Below are positions 1 through 7,494 of a stretch of DNA of 64,000 nt, piece after piece. The position numbers were made by a program, and so were the translations under genes. Below the pieces are notes generated by a model that was not told the DNA's origin, did not search any database, and saw nothing but the letters and a program-made list of their open reading frames with translations. Position 1 is the stretch's first letter; the number at the start of each line of letters is the position of its first letter. Source of the stretch: Berkiella_A sp964633725 (GTDB lineage Bacteria; Pseudomonadota; Gammaproteobacteria; Berkiellales; Berkiellaceae). The stretch is taken from contig CAZWHY010000008.1 of assembly GCA_964633725.1 (NCBI GenBank), positions 1 to 64,000 of the forward strand, written 5' to 3'.

Positions 1-1
1 G

Positions 2-200
2 CTCCCTCTCTACTTGCTCTCTCTGCGCTTGTTCTCTCTGTTCTTGCTCTTTCTGTGCTTGCACTCTCTGCGCTTGCTCCCTCTCTACTTGCTCTCTCTG
101 CGCTTGTTCTCTCTGTTCTTGCTCTTTCTGCGCTTGCACTCTCTGCGCTTGTTCTCTCTGTTCTTGCTCTCTTTGTGCTTGTTCTCTCTCAGTTTGTTCT
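2..200. repeat. 75-bp tandem repeat built from 15-bp units
   Basis: Units at 2-76 and 77-151 differ at a single position (gtgctt against gcgctt); degenerate copies continue to about 200. Each 75-bp unit keeps frame in the minus-strand gene and encodes 25 residues made of five pentapeptides. The left extent is not visible. Confidence 0.9.
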
Positions 201-1231
201 CTTTGTACTTGCTCTCTTGCTTCAAGTTCGGGTTGTATATTTTCAAATGCAGTATCGATTTGTTTGCTATCAATTGTGCGAATTGCTCGAAGTAAATATT
301 GTTTTTCCGATTCAGTCAATAGCGGCTGAGCAGATGATAGATTGCCTATGGCTAATAGAACTTTGTTTAAAGCGTTGCCATTTTTAAAATTATGTTCTGT
401 TAGTTCAGATACCGGCTCAATAATATCTTGTCTTTGCGCTATCTCTATAATTTCATTTAATTGACTTTGTTGTAGCATATCAATGATTTCACGTACGGTT
501 TCTTCTAGCTCTGCTATATGTAGCGCATTGTTGATGCTACGTTTGAGGGTTTGGTGTGCGTTTTGGTATACTTGTAGGTCATCAAGAATTTGTTGATATT
601 GGCTAGAGTCCGTTGTTGCAAGATATTTTAAGGTTGAAAAGTCTGGCTGTTCTATAATGTCATTTATAGGGTTGGTTGAGAGTGACTGTCCAATGGCCGT
701 GGTAATGTTAATGCTGGCTTGTTGTAGGCTTTCGCGCTCTTCAATCGCTTTCAAGATGTTATCTAATGCGTTAGACATTTCGGATAGTTCTAAAGTGGCA
801 AATGCTTTTAAGAGTAGTATTTGCTCGGCAGGCTCTAATTTATGTTGAATAAAGGTTACGTTTCGACCAAGTTCTTGTAGCTCAGATAAATTTTTATATT
901 TGTCAGGGTTGCCATCGATGGTATAAGCACAGGCATCGACCAGCTGGGTAGAAATTAATTTGCTAATAATATTATCAAAATTGACCCTGTCCATTTCTGG
1001 TGTTGCTATACGGCTTAAGCCGTTGTCTATAGTCGATGCAGGGATGCTGACTTTTGGCTCCGCTGGTTGGCCAACAATTGCTGTCCAAAATCTTGACCAT
1101 AATGAAGGATCTGCTTTTGCTTGTTGTATTTCTTTTTTCGCCAGAATTTCATTGGCATGCTCTAGCGCTTTATCGACTAGCGCTATAAATTCGGCTTGCT
1201 CTTCCTGGGTAATTGTGTAGTTTTTTGGCAT
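2..1231 (-). CDS. Hypothetical protein with Q/E/R-rich repeat tail (C-terminus outside window)
   Basis: The reading frame is open from an ATG at 1231 (AAGGA ribosome site about 9 nt upstream) to the left edge, about 410 codons, with no stop inside the window. The protein begins MPKNYTITQEEQAEF and is mostly helical and charged with no domain I recognise. From about residue 330 on it becomes an almost pure Q/E/R/A pentapeptide-type repeat (units like EQAQR and EQEQR), predicting a long coiled coil or unstructured polar tail. The repeat is encoded by two nearly identical 75-bp units at 2-76 and 77-151. It lies divergent from rpsF. Function unknown; the surroundings suggest a host-interaction protein, which is only inference. 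Confidence 0.7.
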   Translation of the reverse strand, partial: MPKNYTITQEEQAEFIALVDKALEHANEILAKKEIQQAKADPSLWSRFWTAIVGQPAEPKVSIPASTIDNGLSRIATPEMDRVNFDNIISKLISTQLVDACAYTIDGNPDKYKNLSELQELGRNVTFIQHKLEPAEQILLLKAFATLELSEMSNALDNILKAIEERESLQQASINITTAIGQSLSTNPINDIIEQPDFSTLKYLATTDSSQYQQILDDLQVYQNAHQTLKRSINNALHIAELEETVREIIDMLQQSQLNEIIEIAQRQDIIEPVSELTEHNFKNGNALNKVLLAIGNLSSAQPLLTESEKQYLLRAIRTIDSKQIDTAFENIQPELEAREQVQREQTEREQAQREQEQREQAQRVQAQKEQEQREQAQREQVEREQAQRVQAQKEQEQREQAQREQVERE

Positions 1232-1388
1232 GTTAAAATCCTTGTTTATTTTTATTATTCTCAATCATCCATAATTCGTAAACTCTCGAAAATGCTAGAG
1301 AATACGAATTTTGTCGCGATTATACGCCCACAACTGTCTTGGCTTCAACATGGTTTGAGTGAATTTTTTATTTGGGGGGCTGTGGGAG

Positions 1389-1417
1389 TTGAATATTTTA
1401 GTTATATGATTTATGAT
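1389..1417 (+). promoter_or_regulatory. Candidate sigma70 promoter for rpsF operon
   Basis: A TTGAAT box at 1389-1394 and a TATGAT box at 1412-1417 are separated by 17 nt, upstream of the rpsF leader. Matches are 4/6 and 5/6 to the consensus. It is the best candidate in the spacer 1232-1526, which otherwise holds a short hairpin (1422-1441, arms TTCTGC/GCAGAA) and the S6:S18-like motif. Confidence 0.5.
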
Positions 1418-1462
1418 TCGGTTCTGCTTTCATTAGCAGAAGTTTGTTAATTAACTCTCCTT

Positions 1463-1501
1463 GCGCTTTCCGTGCTGACATATTTCTCAGTATCAGAGCG
1501 C
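1463..1501 (+). ncRNA. S6:S18-binding leader motif candidate
   Basis: In the rpsF 5' leader, GCGCT (1463-1467) pairs with AGCGC (1497-1501) and GCTGA (1474-1478) with TCAGT (1487-1491). The internal loop between the two stems carries CCG (1470-1472). Two stems flanking a CCG-containing internal loop just upstream of rpsF is the arrangement of the known mRNA element bound by the S6:S18 complex for autoregulation. The structure was found by eye. Confidence 0.6.
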
Positions 1502-1526
1502 TAATAATCCATGAGGAGCATTTTAG

Positions 1527-1880
1527 ATGCGTCATTATGAAGTTGTTTTATTGGTTCACCCAGATCAAAGTGAACAAGTACCTGCAATGGTAGAGCGTTA
1601 TCGCACTACGATTGAAGAAGGCAAAGGTGCGGTTCATCGTTTTGAAGACTGGGGCAGAAGACAGTTAGCCTATCCCATCAAAAAAATTCACAAAGCACAT
1701 TATATTATGATGAATGTAGAGTGCAGCGTAGAGCTATTAAATGAATTAAAGCATGCTTTTCGTTATAACGATGCGGTGTTACGTAGCTTATTTATTAAGC
1801 GTGACGAAGCCATATCAGAAGTGTCTGCGATGTTAAATCCAGAAGACGAAAAAGAAAACAGAAGAGAAGAAACAGCATAA
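1527..1880 (+). CDS. rpsF: 30S ribosomal protein S6
   Basis: The 117-residue product starts MRHYEVVLLVHPDQSEQVP and contains the S6 core (RFEDWGRRQLAYPIKKIHKA, FRYNDAVLR). S6 binds the central domain of 16S rRNA together with S18. The acidic/basic tail (EDEKENRREE) is usual for the family. The start has a GAGGAG ribosome site 9-10 nt upstream. It is first in an rpsF-rpsR-rplI operon, 12 nt before rpsR, and its leader has a candidate autoregulatory element. Confidence 0.97.
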   Translation: MRHYEVVLLVHPDQSEQVPAMVERYRTTIEEGKGAVHRFEDWGRRQLAYPIKKIHKAHYIMMNVECSVELLNELKHAFRYNDAVLRSLFIKRDEAISEVSAMLNPEDEKENRREETA

Positions 1881-1892
1881 GGGGTTAATACT

Positions 1893-2141
1893 ATGGCAAG
1901 ACCACCATCTAATAGTCGCTTCGGTAATAAAAGAAAATATTGTCCATTTTCTTCTAATAAAATACCTGCGAAATTTATTGATTATAAAAACTTTCGTTTT
2001 TTACGTAAATATATTACGGAAACCGGAAAAATTGTACCAAGTCGTATCACTGGTGTGAAAGGGCAATACCAACGTGATTTGACAATAGAAATTAAATACG
2101 CTCGTTTTCTTGCATTGATTCCTTATTGCGATAGGCATTAA
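1893..2141 (+). CDS. rpsR: 30S ribosomal protein S18
   Basis: This 82-residue basic protein has the S18 signature (KYCPF, DYKNFRFLRKYITETGKIVPSRITG, KYARFLALIPY). It forms a heterodimer with S6 in the 30S platform. A GGGG-type ribosome site (aaggggtta) precedes the ATG. Length is close to other gammaproteobacterial S18 proteins (about 75), with a slightly longer N-terminus. The 99-nt gap to rplI contains a weak inverted repeat (TGAGTA/TACTCA) but no clear terminator. Confidence 0.97.
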   Translation: MARPPSNSRFGNKRKYCPFSSNKIPAKFIDYKNFRFLRKYITETGKIVPSRITGVKGQYQRDLTIEIKYARFLALIPYCDRH

Positions 2142-2240
2142 TCACAAAGCGAGAGATTTGCTTGGGTGAGTAAAAATTAATTTTGTACTCAGGTAATGTA
2201 AATTACGACTCAAGCGTACTAATTTGATAAGGGGTTTGTA

Positions 2241-2690
2241 ATGGAAGTAATTCTACTTGAAAATGTTCGTAACCTTGGCAAATTTGGCAAAAAAGTCAAT
2301 GTGGCTAACGGTTATGGCCGCAACTTTTTGATCCCAAAAGGTAAAGCGGTTCCAGCAACTAAAAATAATGTTGCTAAATTTGAGGCGCGTCGCGCAGAGC
2401 TAGAAAAGAATGCAGAAACAAAATTCAAACAAGCACAAGAAAAAGCGGCTGAAGTGAATAGTGTGCATTTGACGATTGAGATGCGTTCTGCCGAAGGCAA
2501 ATTATACGGTTCTATCGGTACCGCTGAGCTTGTAAAAGCGTTTGCAGCTAAAAACGTAGAATTGGGTCGTCAAGACATAAAATTGCCTAATGGCGTTATT
2601 CGCGAATTGGGTGACTATACTGTTGATGTGCAGCTACATGCTGAAGTACTTGCTCATGCCAAAGTCAGTGTTATTCCTGAAGAAAAATAA
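2241..2690 (+). CDS. rplI: 50S ribosomal protein L9
   Basis: The 149-residue protein matches L9: N-terminal 23S-binding domain MEVILLENVRNLGKFGKKVNV and NGYGRNFLIPKGKAVPAT, a long connecting helix (residues ~45-75), and a C-terminal domain ending in VDVQLHAEVLAHAKVSV. Its length equals the usual 148-150. A ribosome site (AAGGGG) lies about 9 nt before the ATG. A strong terminator follows at 2725-2758. Confidence 0.97.
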   Translation: MEVILLENVRNLGKFGKKVNVANGYGRNFLIPKGKAVPATKNNVAKFEARRAELEKNAETKFKQAQEKAAEVNSVHLTIEMRSAEGKLYGSIGTAELVKAFAAKNVELGRQDIKLPNGVIRELGDYTVDVQLHAEVLAHAKVSVIPEEK

Positions 2691-2724
2691 GTTCTCAACT
2701 TATTCAAAGCATTTCATATCATTC

Positions 2725-2775
2725 TTCCCTACTGAGATTGTATAATTTGAGTAGGGAAAGTCTTCTTTTCTAATT
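2725..2775 (+). terminator. Rho-independent terminator after rplI
   Basis: A perfect 9-bp stem TTCCCTACT (2725-2733) / AGTAGGGAA (2750-2758), extendable past one mismatch, is followed by a pyrimidine/T-rich tract. It separates the ribosomal protein operon from dnaB. Confidence 0.75.
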
Positions 2776-2821
2776 TTCTAAAGCTTAAAATACCCACTTG
2801 CCAAATTTAAGAGGCTTTGCC

Positions 2822-4249
2822 GTGTTAAAAGAAAATCAACTTACTCATAATTCACATAACACAAACAACCAAAGTAGCGAATACAGTAAAATAAAATTGC
2901 CCCCCCATTCTATTGAGGCAGAGCAAGCTGTGTTGGGTGGGTTAATGTTGGATGACAAAGCATGGGATAGGGTTGCCGATCAGTTATTGGCAGAGCAGTT
3001 TTATCGTAAAGATCATCAATTGATTTTTGAAGCAATGGTAAAATTAAAATCAGATTCACAGCCTTTAGATGTGATTACGGTTTCTGAGATTTTACAAGGA
3101 AATGAAACCTTAGAAGTGGCGGGCGGTTTAAGCTATTTGGGGGAACTGGCTAAAAACACCCCAACTGCTGCTAACATTGTGGCATACGCGGATATTGTTG
3201 CTGAGCGCAGTATACTCAGAGAGTTAATTGAAGTTGGCAGCGATATTACGGACAGCGCTTTTAATACCCTAGGCCGCTCTAGTCTTGAAATATTAGACGA
3301 CGCAGAGAAAAAAGTTTTTGAAATAGCCGAAAGAAGATCTAAAGGGCAAGGACCTGAGCCATTAAGCAATATTATGGCAACGGCGCTTGATAACATAGAA
3401 ATTCGCTCTCAAAACAAAGGTGTTATTATTGGGGTGCCGACCGGGTTTGCTGATCTAGATAAAATGACCAGTGGTTTGCAAGCGGGTGAATTAGTCATTG
3501 TGGCGGGACGGCCATCTATGGGTAAAACCGTTTTGGGAATGAATATTGCTGAGCATGCCGCATTAAAGGGCGGAAAAGCAGTTCTAGTCTTTAGTATGGA
3601 AATGCCCAACGAAGCCATTGCCTTAAGATTACTGTCCTCATTAGGTCGATTAGATCAAAACAAGCTCAGAACCGGCAATTTAAATGAACAAGATTGGACT
3701 AGAGTCTCATCTGCTGTTAGCTTATTAAGTAAAGCCAAAATATTTATTGATGATAGTGCTGCATTATCGCCTATGGAGCTTAGAGCTCGTGCGCGTAGAG
3801 TCGCAAAAGAGCATCCAGATTTAGGATTAATCGTTATTGATTATTTGCAGCTTATGCGAGGCAGCCAGCAAGGGGAAAACCGTACAGCAGAGATTTCAGA
3901 GATTTCTCGTTCTCTAAAAGCATTGGCCAAAGAATTAAAAGTGCCTGTAATCGCTTTGTCTCAGCTGAACCGCTCGTTAGAGCAACGTCCCAACAAACGT
4001 CCCATTATGTCAGATTTAAGAGAATCGGGCGCGATTGAGCAAGATGCTGATTTGATTATTTTTATTTATAGAGACGAAGTTTACAATGAAGACAGCCCTG
4101 ATAAAGGCACAGCAGAAATAATCATTGGCAAACACCGAAACGGTCCTATTGGAACTGTACGTTTAACGTTCTTAGGACAATTTACCAAGTTTGAAAGTCA
4201 CATGGCAGAAGCCATGATGCCTGATATGGGACAAGGCTACGATGCGTAG
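2822..4249 (+). CDS. dnaB: Replicative DNA helicase DnaB
   Basis: Hexameric 5'-3' replicative helicase. Visible features are the N-terminal primase-interacting domain (PHSIEAEQAVLGGLMLD), a Walker A motif AGRPSMGKT near residue 230, Walker B-like IVIDYLQLM, and the late motif SDLRESGAIEQDADLIIF with an arginine finger region. I choose the GTG at 2822 because AAGAGG sits 7 nt upstream; a TTG at 2798 in the same frame would add 8 residues. With GTG the protein is 475 residues, matching the usual ~470. The stop overlaps the alr start by 8 nt. Confidence 0.96.
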   Translation: MLKENQLTHNSHNTNNQSSEYSKIKLPPHSIEAEQAVLGGLMLDDKAWDRVADQLLAEQFYRKDHQLIFEAMVKLKSDSQPLDVITVSEILQGNETLEVAGGLSYLGELAKNTPTAANIVAYADIVAERSILRELIEVGSDITDSAFNTLGRSSLEILDDAEKKVFEIAERRSKGQGPEPLSNIMATALDNIEIRSQNKGVIIGVPTGFADLDKMTSGLQAGELVIVAGRPSMGKTVLGMNIAEHAALKGGKAVLVFSMEMPNEAIALRLLSSLGRLDQNKLRTGNLNEQDWTRVSSAVSLLSKAKIFIDDSAALSPMELRARARRVAKEHPDLGLIVIDYLQLMRGSQQGENRTAEISEISRSLKALAKELKVPVIALSQLNRSLEQRPNKRPIMSDLRESGAIEQDADLIIFIYRDEVYNEDSPDKGTAEIIIGKHRNGPIGTVRLTFLGQFTKFESHMAEAMMPDMGQGYDA

Positions 4250-5333
4250 AGCTTATGCTGAGGTTTCTCAACAAGCTTTAAGGCATAATTATCAAGTCGT
4301 CAAATCATTGGCTCCAAAGAGCAAAGTATTAGCCATGATTAAAGCGAATGCATATGGCCATGGATTGCTCGATGTGGCTCATGCCTTCAAAGAGGCAGAT
4401 GCATTTGGTGTGGCCTGTATGGATGAGGCTCTGACGTTAAGACAATCAGGCGTGACCAATCCCATTGTCTTAATGGAAGGATTTTCGCATACAGATGAAT
4501 TAGATTTTCTGCAAGATTGCCAGTTAACCACCGTCATTCATAATTTTGCTCAAATAGAAGCTCTGCGTATAGCTTCTAGTTATCATCCCATACCAGTGTG
4601 GATTAAAGTCAATACAGGCATGAATCGACTAGGATTTCATCCGGACGATTTTTTAAATGCCTATCAACAAATCAAAAATATCCCTGCAGTTAAACTACAA
4701 GGCGTTATGACGCACTTTCCAAAAGCAGATGATACCGCTTGTGATATGACACAAAATCAGATTAATCAATTTAATACTATGTTAGCAGAACTGTCCGGTG
4801 AAGCTGGTATTACAAAATTAGAAAAATCTTTGGCCAACTCTGCGGGTATTATCGCTTGGCCTGATAGCCATCAAGACTGGGTAAGGCCTGGCTTGATGTT
4901 ATATGGGGCATCTCCCATTTTAAATAAAACCAGCAAGTCTCTTGGTTTGCTGCCTGCGATGCAATTATTCGCCGAAGTGATTGCGATACAATCTGTAGAG
5001 CCTGGCCAAACCGTAGGATATGGTGGCAGCTGGCAAGCAGCAAAGCAAACTAAAGTAGCGGTTGTTTCTATTGGCTACGGGGATGGTTATCCTTGGCATG
5101 CACAAACGGGCACACCCGTGCTAATCAACGAGCAAGTTTGTACTACGATAGGGCGACCCTCTATGGATATGCTAACCGTGGATGTTTCACATTTAGATGA
5201 TATAGCGATTGGTGATAGGGTTAAACTATGGGGGCAGAATCTTCCTATAGAAGATATCGCCCAAAGCAGCAAAACAATCTCTTATGAACTGTTTTGCCGC
5301 TTAACTGAGCGTGTAACTCGGCGGTTGGTTTAG
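4242..5333 (+). CDS. alr: Alanine racemase
   Basis: PLP enzyme making D-alanine for peptidoglycan. The 363-residue protein has the PLP lysine in MIKANAYGHG (K34) and the second catalytic base, a tyrosine in TVGYGGSW, plus the C-terminal beta domain with GRPSMDMLTVDVS. Length fits the family (~360). The ATG lies inside the end of dnaB (ATGCGTAG), so the two are probably translationally coupled; dnaB-alr is a common gammaproteobacterial order. Confidence 0.96.
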   Translation: MRRAYAEVSQQALRHNYQVVKSLAPKSKVLAMIKANAYGHGLLDVAHAFKEADAFGVACMDEALTLRQSGVTNPIVLMEGFSHTDELDFLQDCQLTTVIHNFAQIEALRIASSYHPIPVWIKVNTGMNRLGFHPDDFLNAYQQIKNIPAVKLQGVMTHFPKADDTACDMTQNQINQFNTMLAELSGEAGITKLEKSLANSAGIIAWPDSHQDWVRPGLMLYGASPILNKTSKSLGLLPAMQLFAEVIAIQSVEPGQTVGYGGSWQAAKQTKVAVVSIGYGDGYPWHAQTGTPVLINEQVCTTIGRPSMDMLTVDVSHLDDIAIGDRVKLWGQNLPIEDIAQSSKTISYELFCRLTERVTRRLV

Positions 5334-5346
5334 ATTCTAATGGTTA

Positions 5347-7158
5347 CTATTGAGCCTTCTGCTTCACCACCAAGCTTATCTCGTCATCATTTTGTGCATT
5401 AGAGTCAGCGATTATAGCATCATCTAACTGATAGCCACCTGATAGCAATAATATGGCTTCTTCTTCTGGTAAAGCAAACTCGTCTTCAAGCTCATTCCAG
5501 TTTTCTTCAGACTCGCCTGTATGCTCTAAAAGGCTATTCTTAAGTTTTGTATAAAGATAGTTCAACTCAGGACTACGATAAGCTATAACCGCGAGTAGTG
5601 ATACAGTCGCTACGAGTGGCAAGATATGCTCATCGTCCAAAACAACTTCAACAGCCGTGCCAAAAAAGTTTGATGCTAGTTTAGGCAAGAAAAGAAAAGG
5701 GTTAATTGTCGTAATAAAGCTATTAGTAGAGCTTGTCAGAAAGCTAATGGTGTTTGCACCAGAGCTAACGAAAGTAGGTGTGATGCTGGCAAAAAAGTTT
5801 ATTAGAAAATCAGGTGTTACTGAACGTGCCAAAAACGTTGCAAGAGGCGTTATCATCATTAGCATATTATGCTGCATGAAAAAGGCAGAGGCTTTTGTAC
5901 CTATGATTTTTCTAGTCAACTTGAAAATATGAGGTATAGGATTTGTAAATGCTACTACTGCGTTCATATCTTTGAGTAGATTACCCAGTTGTACTGGTAA
6001 TTTTTTTGCAAAAGAATTTAACTGTGGTGTTATAAGCCGAGAGTGTAACAGGAAAAAGTTCATTCTAGATACAGGGGGGTTGGCTATTAAACTTTCAGGT
6101 TTATATCCAGCATAATAAGCACCATAGCGTGCTGCAGCTGTAGCCACAGCCGCTTTTGCGGTTGTTGTGACAATATTCACACTAGAGGGAACAGCAAGGT
6201 GCTTATTGACGCTCACCTCTGTTTCTAATAATCCTCGCACTTGTTCTTTTAGCTTCCAAGCTTGGCCAATGTGATTTTTTGTTAAGAAGTCAGCGTTTAC
6301 TTTATCTTGGGTTAAAATTTTTCTAATACTTATTTCCAGCTGGGTTTTATCTAGCTGAGGTCGATATACAATATTAAGTATAATTTTTTGTAGCGTTTTG
6401 CTAGGAATATTCCTAAAAGCAGCATTAAATTGTTTGATGGGAGTTGAGTCTAGCTCATTTGTTTGTTCATCGATTTCTGAGTTATCTTCAAGCTTTGCAT
6501 GCTCTTCGGCAATTTGTGTGAAATTTGTTTTTAGCTTAAATAAAGAACGATTTAGTGTTTGGGTTAGTTCTGGGTCGTAGCGTTTAAAAATATTCCAAGG
6601 AAAGGTCTCATTAAAAATACGCTCAGCATTTTTCTCTAACCATTTTTTAAAAGATGCTTTGTTCGTTGGGGCGTGTTTTAGAACGGCTTGCGTTAGGGCG
6701 GTTAAATAGTCGGTATCACAAGTTTCATTTGCGGCAACAGCTCGGAGTTGGATGATGGTAGTAGAAATAAGGTCTTTATATTTGTCGAGTGTTTGGGCGG
6801 CCTGTTCTTGATGATTATGTTCACTATCTTGTGCGATTTTTGTTAATGCCTCAAAACATTGTTCCGTAACAGCATCTATGTTTTCTACAGACTCTGTTGA
6901 TAACCAATGTTTCATATCAGTACTCATAGATTTGATTATGGTTTGATGGCGTACTCTAGTATTGTTGTTAAGCCAATAGAGTAAAGATTTTTTTGTTAGT
7001 TTTGGTGTAATGTTTCGTGAACTTTTAGCAGATGAGTTATAATCTAAATTATATTCGTTATTCAAATATGTATTATTATCTCTCTCTTCTTCAATATTTA
7101 TATTGTTATTATTGCTTAAGCTCTGGGGGCGATTATTTGGTGATTTATTTGGGCACAT
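5347..7158 (-). CDS. Hypothetical membrane-associated protein, paralog A
   Basis: About 603 residues; no family recognised. An Asn-rich low-complexity start (residues 1-50) precedes a helical region opening with LTKKSLLYWLNNNTRVRHQ. The middle has several hydrophobic stretches (VNIVTTTAKAAVATAAARYG; a long variable hydrophobic block; HILPLVATVSLLAVIAYRS). The tail is acidic (LPEEEAILLLSGGYQLDDA, NDDEISLVVKQ), a composition often seen in Dot/Icm substrates. It is a close tandem paralog of the gene at 7495-9084, with which it shares a 197-nt identical block. I prefer the ATG at 7158; a TTG at 7167 adds three residues. No clear ribosome site is seen. Confidence 0.75.
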   Translation of the reverse strand: MCPNKSPNNRPQSLSNNNNINIEEERDNNTYLNNEYNLDYNSSAKSSRNITPKLTKKSLLYWLNNNTRVRHQTIIKSMSTDMKHWLSTESVENIDAVTEQCFEALTKIAQDSEHNHQEQAAQTLDKYKDLISTTIIQLRAVAANETCDTDYLTALTQAVLKHAPTNKASFKKWLEKNAERIFNETFPWNIFKRYDPELTQTLNRSLFKLKTNFTQIAEEHAKLEDNSEIDEQTNELDSTPIKQFNAAFRNIPSKTLQKIILNIVYRPQLDKTQLEISIRKILTQDKVNADFLTKNHIGQAWKLKEQVRGLLETEVSVNKHLAVPSSVNIVTTTAKAAVATAAARYGAYYAGYKPESLIANPPVSRMNFFLLHSRLITPQLNSFAKKLPVQLGNLLKDMNAVVAFTNPIPHIFKLTRKIIGTKASAFFMQHNMLMMITPLATFLARSVTPDFLINFFASITPTFVSSGANTISFLTSSTNSFITTINPFLFLPKLASNFFGTAVEVVLDDEHILPLVATVSLLAVIAYRSPELNYLYTKLKNSLLEHTGESEENWNELEDEFALPEEEAILLLSGGYQLDDAIIADSNAQNDDEISLVVKQKAQ

Positions 7159-7319
7159 TTTACACAACTACTTTTGTTTAAAGTTAAATAAGAGCATCAA
7201 TGGTAGTGTATAGAAATGGCTGTGTCTGTCAGGCTTTTGATTACATCGGATAAAGGGTGTGTAAGGCAGTACCAAAGGCATACTTTAGGGTATGGGGGGT
7301 GAAAATTTATCATGTTCTT

Positions 7320-7474
7320 GGTCTTTATTGAAGACCTCAAAAAACGTGGGTTACCAATCAATGGTGTAATGTATGAAAAAGATAGTTTTTCGCTTTGCTC
7401 AATGATGAATGTTTTTGTCGCGTAGAGATTAATGGCTCTGCCTTTGTAAAAGGTAGAGGCGCACGGCAGTGCGC
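7320..7474. other. Spacer between paralogs with three hairpins
   Basis: The 327-bp spacer 7168-7494 holds no gene I can support. It has inverted repeats GGTCTT/AAGACC (7320-7336), CTCTGCCTTT/AAAGGTAGAG around a 3-nt loop (7436-7458, one G-T pair), and GCGCAC/GTGCGC (7459-7474). The last two abut directly. None has the T-run of an intrinsic terminator for the upstream minus-strand gene. Confidence 0.5.
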
Positions 7475-7494
7475 AGAGAAGGATTTTATGTTGA

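Noticed and set aside
2..151. Regular repeats at the left edge as a CRISPR array
   Set aside because: Units are contiguous without unique spacers and keep a long reading frame on the minus strand; this is a coding tandem repeat.
55..387. Leu/Ser-rich plus-strand frames over the repeat
   Set aside because: They are antisense readings of the Q/E/R repeat, without ribosome sites; the minus-strand frame continues for ~410 codons with a proper start.
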